DNA of 64,000 nucleotides from positions 620,001-684,000 of the forward strand of contig NC_134379.1 in NCBI RefSeq assembly GCF_035582795.1, written 5' to 3'. Positions 1 through 13,974 of the stretch are shown here, piece by piece. Position 1 is the stretch's first letter, and every line of letters starts with the position of its first letter. Below the pieces are notes generated by a model that saw only the letters and a program-made list of their open reading frames with translations, ran no database searches and had not been told where the DNA came from. The position numbers and the translations under genes were made by a program. Origin of the DNA: Mycteria americana (lineage: Eukaryota > Chordata > Aves > Ciconiiformes > Ciconiidae).

Positions 1-1998
1 ACTCCTGCTGCAGGCTGTAATAGCAGCAGACCATGCTCGTGGCAGCGAGAGCACGCAGCGGTGGGTTAGGAAGCGCACCTCAGCGGAGCCGTTGAGGGAG
101 CTGGAGAAGGCACAGCCTCACCTGGCAGCTCCCAGTCGTACACGCAGCATCGCTTTCATCTCTACGGGCAAAGGTGCGGCAGGAACAGAAATGGGAATTG
201 ACGGCTTAAAAACCGTGCACATAGGTGTAGGGAGAAAGGGAGTGTGAAATTCTGGACCAAAGATCTTTTTTTTTTACCAGCTAGCTCCAGCATGCAGTTC
301 TGCCCTGCATCCATGGAAACAGCCTGCATGAGATCTTGTCAGCCTTTGCTTTTCACCGGGATTTGTATGTGCATGACCGCGTCGTCATCAGATGCTGCGT
401 AATCAGCGTTAATATTCCCTGCTCAAATTACACGCTCTTCCTCTGGAGACCTCCGTGCGCTTTGCAAGAGGAGGGGCGGCAAGCAGAGGTCAGGTAGCCA
501 ACAGCAGCCCAGTGGCCTGCTGCGGGCGCAGGGAAGGGGCAGAGTCGTGCCCAGGAGAGCGCAATGCCTGCCCGCTCGCAGCATGGGTCCTGCTTTTGGG
601 GACGTGGTGCAGAGGCTTTCAGAGAGCACAGGAGGCTGGCGGGGGGAGGCAGGCGGGGAGGGCAGCATCTTTCAGCAGGAACCTTTTTCACCTGTTGAAT
701 CAGTGCATTTGTTTCAGTCAAACCCCCAAATAATGCCCCAAATGTCAGAAGGATCTGTGGAGGCTTTCTGAGAAGGAAGCACGTGTCCTTTCTGGCTTTT
801 GGATGACGCTTAATTTTAAAATATCCTTGAATTTATATTTTTCAAAAATAAAGCTAAAGCTGTGAACAAGAAATGATTCTTTGAAATGTTTTGGGGAGAT
901 ACAAGAGAGCTGAAGAAGAGCAGTGCCCCTCTGAGGTCACTGAGAAATGTTGGACCCCCAAGATTTCTTGCAGAAGTTACCTGAAAAATCCTTTTTAACA
1001 GAACTTGCTGTTGCTACATCCGATTTCCCTGAAATGTGTTATGTTTCTGTAGTTCTAATATAAGCGACCTCATTATGGAGGCAGCTGAAAAAAAATGTGG
1101 GCTTAGGACAGGTACGAATTGGCTTGTTTTCTTCCTTTGGAACCCAGTTCCCTGGGGCTGGCGGGCATGGGGAATGTGACTGGAAAGGAGCAGCAGCACT
1201 GGGGGTACAGGGCTGGGCACCTGCCCCTCGATGCCGCTACCTACACCGAACACAGCAGGAAGGGGAGCTTCCTTTGCACAGGGAAGCATATTTATGAGGG
1301 AGAAATAACATATGTGTAGAGAGAGAGGCAGAGAGGTGTGATTGGGAATGATGAACTGGAGGCACACACAGGGCAGATAATTAAAAAGAGACAATTCTGC
1401 CCCAGGAAAAACCGGAGTGTGATTGATAGTGTGATACCCTGGCCATGCTGTCTCGAGATCACAGGTGCCATGGCTGTCAGGAAGGGAAGGAGGCTGGCAG
1501 GGAGACAAGATAGAATTTAACAAAATTGCTCGCAGAAAATGCTCTGGAGTCGAGAGGCTGACATTTCCCGATGGAGAAGCGGTCAGTTGGGAAATTTTCA
1601 CCCCGGGCTGTGTGCGGCAGCCAGGTCCTGCTCCGTGAGCGGCAGCAGTGCCATTGCCGGTGGCTCAGCAAGCGGCAGAAGCGACAACATGGCTCTGCGC
1701 CGGGCAGCGGAGCAGGGACGGGGAGAGCGCGTCTCCCCTGGGGTCCCTGTGGGTGGTTCCAGGTATCAGCCCATCATCTGGAGAAGAGATGGACAGCGAG
1801 CGCCTACCTAAAAATGAGTATTCGTGAAGATTGCTTCGTTTAATCAGTGCGGGCACATGAGTTCTCCAAGCACCTGAAACATGCCTGGGGAGGCATGAGC
1901 AAAAAATGTCCTGGAAGGATCCTTCAGGCACCGTTTGCCTTCCTGCGGACCACTGCCACCAGAGCTGCAGGGGCACCAGCTGTGTTGCCCGGCTGCGT

Positions 1999-2037
1999 CA
2001 CCCAGTTGTGACACCCAGCTGTGATACCCAGCCGTGC
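1999..2037. repeat. Three 13-bp tandem units
   Basis: CACCCAGTTGTGA, CACCCAGCTGTGA and TACCCAGCCGTGC follow one another, diverging progressively. Confidence 0.8.
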
Positions 2038-2689
2038 TCAGTCCCACCCACGAGCTTTTAAAAGTTCTGCTGCCTCTTCATTTCCTTGCACCTGGACACC
2101 GCAGCAAAGATTTGTGCAAGGTTATACCTTGGCAACCTGCGTGATTTCCACTTAGTTTCTTGCCAGGACGATCACAGCCTGCTGCAGGCAGAGAGGTTGG
2201 GGAGCCAGCCTTGCGGCTGGGGCGGCGGACGCAAGACCCTGTTGCAGCATGGCTTCTTTGTGTAACCTCGGACAAGGCTCTCGCATGCCCGCCTGTGGGA
2301 AGGGGACAGCAGAACATTTCCTCCCTTGTGGCTTCAGAGGATGAATACGCCAAAGCTGCTGAGATGGGGTGGTCCTCGGAGGCTGGGGGTCGCAGCTGCT
2401 GGGTGTATAGCGATGAGGCTCCAGTTCAGTAGCATTGTCCATGGCTTGTTCCATTTATTTATGCATTTATTTATTGGAGAGACTTAATTTTTCAGAAGAA
2501 TGAGTTAGCTGTTTTGAACGTGCCTTTCTGGTGCAGTGACCCTGATGGGCATGCAGGTATCCTGTAAGAAAACCAGAGACATCCAGACTCCTTTCCATTT
2601 GTCTTACTCATGAAGGCCAATTTTCTTTCCTTGCTTTATGTAATTGTCTCGTCCTCAATCTAATATTCCAGGTTTATGAGGAACAACAA

Positions 2690-2800
2690 ATCAATACTCT
2701 CTTTTTTGAAAACTGCTGATTAATTAATTGCTGGTGTCTGCCTGCATGCTACAATTGTATTAGATGTCAGCAGTAATTAATTTTTAAAGGAAATTGTTCT
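2690..2800. promoter_or_regulatory. AT-rich block with TAATTA sites
   Basis: CTGATTAATTAATTGC and CAGTAATTAATTTTT flank a mixed-sequence centre. Candidate regulatory element by composition only. Confidence 0.22.
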
Positions 2801-3638
2801 TGCTGATTTTTGAACACCAGCTCAGATCCCATCTTTACTGCATATTCACCTGGAGGAACATTAGACTGCTCCCTCCTGGGGCATATTCCTGACTGATGGG
2901 GTGATGAGCGGGCCCAGCTCGGGGGAAAAGGGGAAGGTGACACATCTGCACTGCAGCTCCGGGGAGACTCTCACAGCGTTTTTGAATTAAATATGTTGCT
3001 TTGGCTTCTGAGAAAGTGAAAACGCATGCAGAAAACTGAGACAAAGATATATATCCCTTTGGAAAAAGAATAAACATTTTTACCAATGTAGAAAAAAAAA
3101 TCTGCAAGGTCCCCTTCTACTGCTTTACAGACACATTGGCTGTTGTATCATACATACTTTGAAGAAAAATCAAACCTCAGCTTTTCTCTCTGGCATACAA
3201 ATTACTTCTTGTTAAAAACCAAATTGAACCAAGCTCTCATTATAAGTTTTTAGAGAGGCTACAGGATAAACAGGAAGGAAACAACATATCCTCTCCTCCT
3301 CTTTTTCTCACTGGTGGTAAGCATAACATGTATTAAAGTTTTATTCAGATCGGTTCTCTCCCTGGAAGAAGGTCAAGTGAGGAAGCTCAGTCGCAACTCA
3401 CTGCCTCCTACCTGCCAGGCCAGCCTGAAAAACATCTGTCTGTCCGTTCGACATCGAGGGGTGTTTGAGGCTGAATTCTGGGCTGTTCATGTTGCCTCTC
3501 CTTAACATTACTGCTTGGAGCCTTCCTCTCCCTCCCTGTGTATAATGGATATACAACGTAATTCTTCCATTTATGTAAGCTTTCATCTTGAAGCATGCAC
3601 TTTAAAAAAATCGCTGGTGGGTACAGGAATGAGATATA

Positions 3639-3685
<47 letters not shown>
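3639..3685. repeat. Compound microsatellite (TG)n(TA)n
   Basis: About 12 bp of TG repeat is followed by about 35 bp of uninterrupted TA repeat. A likely polymorphic simple repeat. Confidence 0.97.
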
Positions 3686-3688
<3 letters not shown>

Positions 3689-6600
3689 CGTCATTTCACC
3701 CACCACTGAAATGCAGCCACCCCCGGGACTGGATGCTGCAAGTGCTCTGCGGTGCAGAGCAAGACGAGGGCACGGTTACAGAGAGGCGAAGGGAGCTCGT
3801 CCTCCCCAGCTGACAATGTGGGGGATTTGAGAACGCTGGGATATAATTAAACAAACTGGAATTAAGCCAGGACACCAGTGTTAACACAAAGTGTCAAAAA
3901 CTCTATTATTCCAGGGGGTCCCAATTCACTGCAATTCCGCCAACTTTACAGCTTAATAAATGACAGTAACAACCCGGGAGCATCGCTACAACACCAGCGT
4001 GAGCTACAAGCCAGCGAAACACTTGCGAGTTGGCCTCGTTATAAGCATGTGCTGAAGTCCCATGGACTTTAAACAATGGGGGAAGAGAAGAATACCTTTT
4101 GTCAATTCGCTATTATGCTTTAAAAGTGCCCCTAAAAATTCTAGTGAAACCTCAGCTCTCTTAGTTGTTTCAGTGACTTATTAATTTAAATAGTTTCTTA
4201 ATCTGATAGGCTTTTTCCTCTCCCTTTACCTGTTGCCTCGGGGTTATTTCTGCAAAATCACTTGAATTTCTTGTTGCATGAACATATTCCAATGTTAGCA
4301 GCATTGATTTACTATATTGTACTGAGAATTAAAAGGGGTCATTTTCCAGTGATGTTGACTGTAGTCGGTATCCTTTCCTATTCCAGTTTGGTCCTCTAAG
4401 GGTCGAGTTTTTGATTTGCAGCTCTGAAATAGTTGGGGGAGGTAGGGGAAGTGCATGGGGGGAGAGGTGATTTTAGCCTTGGCTCCCTGCTTATTTTGCT
4501 GTCCTTGCTTCTTGGATACTTTTCCCCACCCTGACCTCTTTGTGCTTTCAGCAGCATCTCTGCCACCCCCGAGAAGTGAGGGGATGCCAGCTGAGCTGGC
4601 AGGTGCATCCCCTTAGGCTCCGGAGACGGGTACCACCTGCTGCAGGAGCTGGAGCCCGAGCAGGAGCCGGAGCATTCGGGTGTTTGGCAGAGGGGGAGCA
4701 AGGTAAGCACAAGTAAATCTGCTCTGAGTTGTGGAAAATTTATAACGAAGGCAACTTGGGCCAAGTTTGTTTTTATATAAACTCTGCTTGCAGCTGCTTT
4801 TCTACTCAAAGCTTTGCAACAACAGAAATTTGAGTCCCGCTACTGCAGGGGAAAATGCAGGATATTGGTATATGTGTATCTGATGACGTATGCTGGTGAT
4901 GGGTCTGCGTTGGTAGACAGTCCTGGTTTGCTGTCGTTCTGCTGGGGGCCATGCAAACATCCCATAAGGGACTGACATGGGCTCCCCGTGTGGCTGCAGG
5001 CGAGTTACCTCCTCTGTCTGTATCTCTGCTTCCCCTCCGGTAAATGTTGGGAAGATGGTAGCCTAAGATTTGCCTGTGCTTAAAAACTCTTCAGGGTAGG
5101 GTCAAAGCTGGGACGTCTGATACTCCGAGTCGCGGTCCAGCCTCTAAGCTACGAGAATACCTTCTCTGAAAGCTGTAAGGCAGCTCAGCCCTCAGGCGTG
5201 CCCAGGGACCCTGCTCATCCCTACTGCTCCTGGGTCAGCCTGGTCTGTGCAAGACGCCCCAGTACGCCTGGGCCGAGGGTGCCGGGGGTGGCTGGCTCCA
5301 TGGACCCGCCTCGACAGCAGCGTAGATGTGACCGTACCTAGCGCGGTGGCTTCACCCCTGCACAATGTCCCAGCATGGTCCTAGAAGAAGTTAGGCCTTC
5401 GAATACCCCTACCACTGATGCAGGTGAAGCCTCGCCGCCAGAGCAGTGCTTGGCAGGGATGCAGGAGGGCGAAGGAAAAGGGCTTTTCCAGCAAATGTAT
5501 GGTGTAGTTGCAGCTGCATTAAGAGCTTTAGGCGTAAAGGCATGCAGAGGGTAAGTACAGCTCCGGTCTGTGCTGCACAAGTGTGATAACATCAGTTGGA
5601 GACCTGTCTTTCACCAAAACCATTTTGGACAGAGGAGGAGGATAGAGCCGTGCTAACTCTTCTGATGTCTTGTTTAAAAACATTTGGAACCACAACATTC
5701 AAACAGTCTGGCAGAATATTTTTCAATAAATCTTGAATGTGGCAGTTACATTTTCTATACCGTGCTGGAAAAAGGATTACAGTATTTACTGCAGAGACAG
5801 GAAGATTGATTCTCACTTGGAAAATCTGCCAGATTTCTTGATTTAGAGAGCTGATGATTGGTGGAGTGCTTAGACTTGATTTATATCAAGTTTTCTTTCT
5901 TGTTTGCTTGCTTTCTCTCTTTTTTCCCCCTGCATGTTCTTTTTATGTTAACATGAGCTAGTCTTATTCTGAATGATTCTTTGTTTAACAAATGTTGTTG
6001 TCTTGGGATGTTTTTGATATTTAAGTCAAAACTCTCTTCTCTAATACCTGCTTGCTTGGAGTAATGTGACTAAATTTCACTTGCATGAGGTCTAAATAAA
6101 GTCACTGTGCTTTATGGTGAGACCACCTACACTTCTCCGTGCAAGGAGGGAGGCGTGCTATTTCAGAAACACCAGTCCTTCTTGAGGACCTAATCTGAAA
6201 TGTTCAAAATGATGTAAGTGATCTAGGCTCCTCAATACATTCTTCTGAAATACTTTAGACCCTCTCTTACATTAACGAATAATTTGACTCAAGGGGAGGC
6301 AAATAAGTCAGCCGGCACGTGGAGGCTTGGGGGCTTCCTACGGCCAGGGCTGCCCCGTGCCGCCCCCGCCGTTGTGGTCACGGTGCCTGGGGAGCAGCTG
6401 CCTGCCTGCACCCTCCGGTTCGGCCCCCGGGGACGCCCTGCTGAGGCGGAGAGGAGGAGGGCAGTGGGGAGGGCTCCTGGGTGGGTTTGTAAGTCAACAG
6501 CGGCGTCCGTCAGCTCCACGGGGCTCTTAATCCCACTCAGGAACTCTAAATTCAGCTGGATAATTTAAAACAGAGGCAAGCAAGCAAGCAAAGAAAATGA

Positions 6601-9600
6601 ACCCATCAGAGGCAAAGAAGCTTAAAAGGATAATTGATGCCCTATCGTTATCACTACAGCAAGCATCTTCTATCACAAAAGTAATACATGATTCTCCTAT
6701 ATTGCAACTAGTTCTGTACCATGAATTATACTATGAGAAGCTTGCTTTCCCCTGCTTTACTTTCCGGCCTAGCCAGCCAGGCTCTTAGTGCCTGTAAATA
6801 GATCGACCCAATGCCCATCTCTTCCACCCAAAGTCTTCGCTAATTGGGCACCCTGCGTGTTCTTTTGTCTTCTCGCCTTCCCCTATTTTCAAGCAATTTT
6901 ATTACGATTAATTAATAAGACGTGTTACTTTCAAAAATTGATTCACCAAATCAAATGATCATTAAAAAAATGCCAGGCAAGAAGTGATAGCTATTCTGTT
7001 GTGTAATATTAGCAATTAATAGCATTTATGAGGGGATGCTCACAGTGATTAGCACAGTTGCAGTTGTATCAATCCAAACTGAGACAAAGTGATACAATTA
7101 ATTATAAGAGAAAAGGGGAGAGAGAGAAGGATTAAAATCATAGAACATCTGCAGTAAGGCATCGATTTTCTTTTTTCTGTCTTTTCTTTTTTTCTTCCCA
7201 TCCTGCAGAGGGATGCTTTGTGAATGAAAAGATCAAATGCTTTGGGTAAACTACACCATCCTGAACTGGGCTGTGCAGCCCTGCACTGTTCCCTGTGCGC
7301 TGTACCACTGCACCGAGGTACTCGTACAAACCACCCCAGTCCAGCAAGACAAGAGCTCCCGTCCCACAGACATTTAAATCCAAGCTTTTAATCTAAAGCA
7401 TGGGCGGATGCTTATTCCCCTTGTGGAAAAGTCTTCTTGGCCCAGAGACCTCTGCAACAGATTGTCTAAACCTTTAAAAGTCAAGATAATATTTTCTTGG
7501 CTTAGCCATGGGAAGGGAGACAGATCATAGATCCATGATTCCCCCTGGTCTTGTTTTCAGGACTCTGAGCAAAGTCTGTCTCACACTTAGCCATCTCTGA
7601 TAAGCCTGATTGCAAATGAACACATGCATGTAGAATGTTTAAAAATGGTCCTCCACAAAATACCCATTAAAATTTAACATTTACATTCATATTTTGAAGG
7701 GAAGTTTTATTTTCTTCTGTTTAAATATCACGTAGCTGAGCAGCAGCAAAGTGAGTAATAGTTGAATGTGCATAATCTTGATCTAATTACATTGGTATTG
7801 AATTGCAGGTGAAGCATTAAATTGATTTGGAAAAAATCTCTTTGCAGGTATCTAGTATTGATGAAAAGGTCATTATGCATTTGCAGTGAAGTCTGCTTCT
7901 GTGCAGTGAGGTCAGATCAAGACCAGCGTAGTACTTGTGCCTCCAGGGTTTGAGTGGAAGTCAAATTCTGCATTGGACGAACTAACACCGACAGGCAAGA
8001 ATTTCACCCATCATACTTCATGCAGCTTTCAGCTAATTAGAAGACATCTGGATTTATCTCTTATTAAATCTTTAGTGCTCTTTTAACAATAAATGGATAT
8101 ATAATTAACATAGGCAATCTTATTAAATCCATATTAGGGCACTTATTTGAGACAATTGAAATTTTTAATTGGAGGAGTTGCTAAGTGCCTCTCCTTACAA
8201 TAGCGATTGTCGTTCCTTGCTAAATGCGTCAGACCTGAGGCAGATAATACTCATCAGGATGTTCCTAGGCTGGCGTGTGAGCTCTGAAACCGAACAAGTA
8301 ATTCAGGCCGAATCATTTCATTTTGAACGACCGTGCGTGCTTTGTCTGTCGATGCACTGGGTGTTTGCAGTTTCCTCCTTTTCTGCAGGAATGGCCTGGG
8401 GTGGGCAGCGGGCTCTGCGCCGCGCAGCCGTTGGGGAGCACCACGGGCACCTCCTGGCAGGTGGAATCCTACTGAGGTCCTTGTGGCTGCCTCGATCTTG
8501 TCTCCACTGTTAATGAGGAAAGACTTGCTCCTCCTGCTAGCTTTAGTGGCTCCTCTCGCTTCTCTGGATTTAGACCTTCACCAGAGTCCCGAGACCAGAA
8601 ATCTTGGCGTCATCTTTGCTCTGAGCAGTTTGCTTTTACCCTTCTCTCTTGTATCTAAATCTGCCTCACTCCATCTTCATTACATTGACAGGAAGTCTGA
8701 CTTGGTTGACCTTGTGCTGGCTGAAATCCTCTTTTCTTTTTTTTTTAACCAGATTTTTTTGTATCTCATTAAGCTTTGGGGCAACTCCTGCTGAGAGCAG
8801 CATGGATCCCAGCCGGTCCTATTAAACACCCCCCTCCCCGCACTCATTCTTGTGCAGAGGGCCAGATGCTTACATGCAGCGAAGGGGAAGCAACACAACC
8901 CAAGGTGTTTCGGGTAGCAGGGGCACAGGCAACAGCAGCAGCCGGTCCTGAGATGGGGTCACCTGTGCAGATGGGTGTCTAGTAGTGCTGATATACAGAT
9001 GCTAGTAAATCAACGTGTTAATTAATACTTTCGGAAGTGACTTGTGGTTTGTGGTACCCCATCTTTGTGTGGAAAGGAGCATGCCTGGGATACCTGATGG
9101 GAGGGGTTTGAAAATGGTGGGCACAAACCTTCCTCAGAAGCAATTTCTCTCCCACTGTGGCCCAAGATGTGTTGGCAGGGAAGGGGCAGGCGATGCTCTT
9201 GCGGTGTGGCCACTGCCGCGCTCTTCGTTCAGCCCAGTGGTGGCTCGGGAGGCAGGACAGCGTGGCAGCAGGGACGGGGCAGCTGCTGGGCCGGGACAGG
9301 GCTCCTCTGCGTCCCTTGCCACAGAGTCTGTTTGTCACGACTCGGAGGCCCCCAGCAACTTACTGATCTTGGAAATCATCCCCCCGACAGATCCGTGGGG
9401 GGATCAGGACTAGGTCCCAAGCTGGTGGCTCACGTCCCAGGCTCCCCAAGCACTGCCTGTGGCTCTGTGCCCGCGCCAACCGGAGCAGCCCGCTGTGCTG
9501 CAGTCATGGCGGCAGTGCTTAGTGGAGTGCCCTGGGATGCTCTGAACACGCAGAGGAAGTGGGAAGTCAGGAGAAAACAGGAAATACTGAATAAAGCAAA

Positions 9601-11099
9601 TAAATGCAAAAGCAGGTGGAAGGAGCTCAAGGTCATTTCTTGTTTTCCTCTGTATTCATTACTCAGACAAGCAAAAAGAAACTTCTTTTTTTTTGGGTAC
9701 AGCTGCTATCACTGCTGCTGTCCTTTTTTTCCATCATGTTCTCCTTGATGAATACGTTCAGATTATGTGCCAGAAATAAAAATCAGCCATCATGCTCCTG
9801 AAAGTAGAGGTCAAGATAACATCTGCCTTCCCTACTCTGTTCTGCACTTACCAGTGTAATAATCATGCACAGGAAACATCTGCTTTGGAAATAACTTAAG
9901 CAGCGAAGAAGCCCAGCTCTGTTGAGTCAGAGCATCCTGCGGTAACTTGTCATTATGGCCATTTGTTTTTCCTTTGCTGCAGGGAGCCACGCTACCCTTT
10001 AAATTTCCCTGTTCAAACTGTTTGCTTTTCTGCAAGACAATGAGAAGCTCCCAGCCCGCAGCCCAGCCTGCCAAACCAGGGTTCAGAGACAGGGGTAGGT
10101 GACAGGGCTGTGGTGGTCCATGGCAGGAGAGGCCAAAATGGCAAGAGCCCTTGTCCTCGCACCCCCCAGCACACCCAGCCTGTGGAGGTGATGATTTGCA
10201 GCTGGTAACCCCCACCCTGGCTCAGGAACGGGGCAAGCAGTGCGAGTCACAGGACGCACACACAGGCATATATGTGCGTGTCTGTGTGTGTACGGAATCA
10301 CATCTCTGGGATTTATACTTCAGTAACACTTGTTTATGGTTACACTGAAAGGCATCTTCTAGACCCAAAATATTAAAAGCCAGCTATACTATTTTTAAGA
10401 ATACGCTTTGTGTGAAGTGGCCGGAAACCCCCGCTCCATGCATGACAGACCCTTTGGCTGGAGGACTAAATTCTTGCGTATTCATACAACTCTAATCGCA
10501 AGAAAAAGCAGCGAGGATCCCACAGGCAGCCTGTGCCCATGGACTACGGGAGCTGATCTTCCACTCGGGCTGCCGTAAGGAGAAGTCTAACAGTACGTGT
10601 GGACGTGTTTGGTTTAAACAAGAAACAGCTGAATGCTCGCCTGTGGCTCAGGTGGAATCGCAGGTCACCTCTGCTGCGCGGTGCACTGAAGAACAACTGG
10701 GTTTTCTAATTCTTTTCCATGGGCTTCTGTAATCCCCAACTCCTGGGCGCAGCACCGAGAGCAGCAAGAAGCTGCTCTTGCCAGAGTGTTTTGACCTGTG
10801 TTAGAGTTGGAAATTTCGGCTGGGGGCTAGTTCCTGAGGGATGCAAAGGCGAACCTGCATGCCAAGGAGGGCTGCGCGGTACAGGCACACAAATGACTCT
10901 GGGCTTTTGCAGAATGAAATACTGAGCGGTGTCAGGGTCTGGTGTTACTTTACGAGGCGGTGTTTCAGTTCTTGTCAGGACCTCCAGAACCGCTGCGGTA
11001 GCGTGCTCCCTGAAGCCCCTTTAGACACTGGTGTGATAGTCTCAGATGGTGGGAACGTGAGTCTGAGCACAGGAATAAAGCAGACAGAGGGATGGGAGG
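3686..11099. other. Intergenic, no gene recognised
   Basis: Mostly AT-rich DNA. A GC-richer patch lies at 6300..6530, and a plus-strand run of overlapping frames lies at 8169..8794 (up to 153 codons) and 9015..9748 (up to 193 codons). None shows a known domain or consistent splice structure. A four-copy AAGC run is at about 6575. Confidence 0.55.
6880..7110. promoter_or_regulatory. AT-rich block with TAATTA sites, candidate conserved non-coding element
   Basis: Homeodomain-type cores cluster here (GATTAATTAATAAG, GCAATTAATAGC, ACAATTAATTATAAG). The block otherwise lacks simple repeats. Conservation is inferred from style only and cannot be tested here. Confidence 0.3.
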
Positions 11100-11400
11100 G
11101 GATGGAGCTTGCCCGGAGCAGAGGGATGCCGTGCGGGAGGGTCGAGTCCTCCAGTGCCCTCGGGGCCGTGCCGCGTGCGCTCGTGGGGATGCGCCGTGAG
11201 CCCTGCCGGCGTGGGCCCGAGCCGGCGCCCGAGCGAGCGGAGCTGGGGCCGTGGCGGGGGCAGCTCCTGCTGGCTCCTGGGGCGAGGGCCCGGGGCGATG
11301 CCCCACGCTCTGCAGAGGCACCGGAGCCACGCGCCAGCGTTGCGTGGAGAATAACGGTGGGAAACTGCCGAGAGGAAAGTCGCGACCCTGTTCATGGGCA
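11100..11400. promoter_or_regulatory. Orphan CpG-island-like segment
   Basis: About 35 CpG dinucleotides counted by eye in 300 bp, with GC near 70%, so CpG is close to its expected frequency. The neighbouring kilobases are AT-rich and CpG-poor. No gene start is recognised. It may be an unannotated transcript promoter, a distal enhancer or a GC-rich relic. Overlapping open frames of 80 to 200 codons on both strands are a by-product of high GC. Confidence 0.6.
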
Positions 11401-13974
11401 GCTCATAGGGTGGATTAGAAGGCGTGTTTCCTAATGAAGCGTTAGCTATGAATTATTCATCCCGCAGCAGGCCGAGTTAGGGCTGCCTCTCCTGCAATCA
11501 AGGGGCTGAGGGGGACAGGAGGCCCCAAGTCCTGCGCAGCAGACCCTCGGTGAGCCTTTTCCTTTCTTTTCTTTTTTGCGTCACTTCAACTTGTGGAGAG
11601 GAACGTGGAATTTGTTCTCCTCCTACCGAACTTGTCTCATCAGGCCCAGTCACGTCCAGTCAGACCAGCGGCATCGCCCCAACTCAAGCCGCCGTTGTCG
11701 GGGCAGGTGTAACCTGACGGGGTGGGCGTGAAGGGCGGCTGCAGCTTCGTCCCTGCCTTCGTCCCTTCGTCCCTGGCCATCAAAGCGGCTCCGAGGAGCT
11801 GCTCGGCAGAGCGGGGAGCGTCCGCAGGCACCTGGCGTGCAGCACCTCCGAGGGGAAGATCCAGTGGTCGGGGCAGGAGGAGACAGCCCACCCCACCACC
11901 CCCAGCCCCCGCGCTGAGCGTCGGAGGGAGCCGGCCTGTGCCTGGCTTACAACTGGTGGAAATTACTTTGTAAATCTTGAAGCAGATAATTTAAATAATC
12001 CTCATGCTTTTCACAGCCTTTTATTCCTCATTTCCTAGTGGGCGAGTGTGCTGAGTCACTCGGGAGTGACTCTGTGCTGTAACGGGGGCCCGGACCCCAC
12101 TTCCTGGGTGTTCTCCTAACGCAGCTGGGTGGTCTCTGCCCCCGGGGGCAGCCGGACTTAGGCCTCCGGCCAGCAAAATGCTACGCGTCTCCTTTGCCGT
12201 GAAAGTATCGCCTTACTTACGTACTCAAAGTTAAGTGCACATGTAAATCTCTTTGTTGTTGTTTTGGGGTTTTTTTACTGAGTTAGTAAAAATTTTTTAA
12301 TTTTCTTTTTTCCTTCCCAAGCAGGAATAATTTTTTTTTCTTTCCTTTTTGAAGAAGGAGTGATTTTCTGAGCCATCTCTCTGGCAACTTGTAAGCCTGC
12401 AATTTGTGGAGCTTTTTATTTTCCCTGTGGGTATGTCGATCAGCAGGGGAAGAGTTATGCAATCACAGGAGAAGCCCAAAGACCAAATTCTTCTATATAC
12501 AAATCGCATCAATGAACCTTGTGTGCATAGTACTGAGATCAGAAATGGGACTCCACTCCTTGTCTGAAAAAAGGATTAAAAATTCCTTTATTAGCATGCC
12601 ATTCTTCCTAGCATTTTCACACGATTAAAATCAGAGAGGGATCAAACAAGAATCAAATCTAATCAGAAAAAAGGTGTCTAAAATAGGCAGAATGAACAAT
12701 TCCGTGAATGGTGTCTCACTTTCTTTCTGTTCAGTATGAAGGGAGCCCAGGCAATTAAAATGAGGCAAATACATTAATTTATGGATAGCTTGGTGAGATA
12801 AGTTCCTTCCTAAGGACTAGCAAGTAAATTTAGATAGCTTATAAGAGTTTACCCAGTCTTCTACACATACGAATGTTCCCATCGTGTCTGTGATGATGCA
12901 GCAGATTTGAAAAACAGGTGATGTTGCCCTGAAATGAGTTCCTTTGATCTCTCTTCTGGATTCTGCTCGTGTTTAAGGGTGATGAGGAATTAATCTCACT
13001 CACGTGCCTGATATTAAGGTGAGATTTCTTCCTAGGGACGGCTCTTCCCCGTTGTTTGACGTGCTGGCTCTGTCACCACCACAGTCAGGATGGTGGCTGA
13101 AGCCAGCAGCTGGTGAGAGCCACTAAAATCCTCGTGCACTTGGAGAGGATTTTACTCTGCTGCCTCTTTAACGCTTGCGTTTGTCAGCCTGGGGATGGGC
13201 CAGTCTCACCCCCCCGGGGTGAACGTGACTCACTGAAGAACTGCCCCGCCGCCTCCGGGACAAGGGACTGGTAAAGGCAAGGGTTAACTTTCCCAGACAG
13301 GCAGGATTTCAGCTACGTTTTTCTGTTCCAATACTGTAGATCTTGCTGCATGATTATTGATTTATTTTTTTTTAAGCTACTAAACTGCTACATTTACTGA
13401 CTCATTCAGTCTTTTATCATATCCAATAGCACCATGCACATTTTAGAAATAACATCTTTCCCATTCCTTCACAGCTTGTGCAAATCAAATTTATTTTTGT
13501 CACTGAAAATGTCAGAAGGATCCAGCCAAAACAAAGGTTTCTCCTTATCCTATTGCAAGAGCAAGCACAGGCCATGGTTTTCAAAAAGAGTTAAAAGTCA
13601 GGCTTCCAAGCTCATCACTAGAAACTAAGCATCTCAATGTTAGAAAACATCTGGAGAGCCTAGCAGCTCTCTCCAATTCAAGCCTGCAGTTGTCCAAGGC
13701 ATACGCAGCAGTCTCTGCTGTAAACTCGCTACCGGACAGGCGGAGCAAACCCAGATATTCTCAGCTGTGGCTCTAAGTGCCTTATAAAGCAGTCAGAGAT
13801 TGGTACCCGCAGAAAAACAGATGCACAGGGAGGGAAAATGACTTTGCTCAAAGTCAACCGCTAGATCGATGACAGAAGAAAGAACAGACCTAGTGAACAA
13901 ATATCTCCACGGGGAAAACTCTCTCCCTTACCATCAACCAAGCACATCCTCTCCTGGCATAACGTTAATGTGCC
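11401..13974. other. Intergenic, no gene recognised
   Basis: A GC-rich shoulder at 11640..11940 follows the first CpG-rich island. The rest is AT-rich with T-runs near 12265..12345. No exon or transposon is recognised. Confidence 0.55.

Larger units (their letters stand above)
1..3638. other. Intergenic, no gene recognised
   Basis: Mixed composition with moderately GC-rich patches near 450..660 and 1590..1760. Open frames of up to 195 codons (for example minus 1014..1601) carry no recognisable domain. Nothing beyond the short repeat and AT-rich block listed separately. Confidence 0.6.

Noticed and set aside
3515..3830. Plus-strand frames with Ile-Tyr repeats
   Set aside because: They are translations of the TG/TA microsatellite.
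8169..9748. Run of plus-strand frames that could suggest a multi-exon gene
   Set aside because: Frames change without matching splice signals and none of the translations is recognisable.
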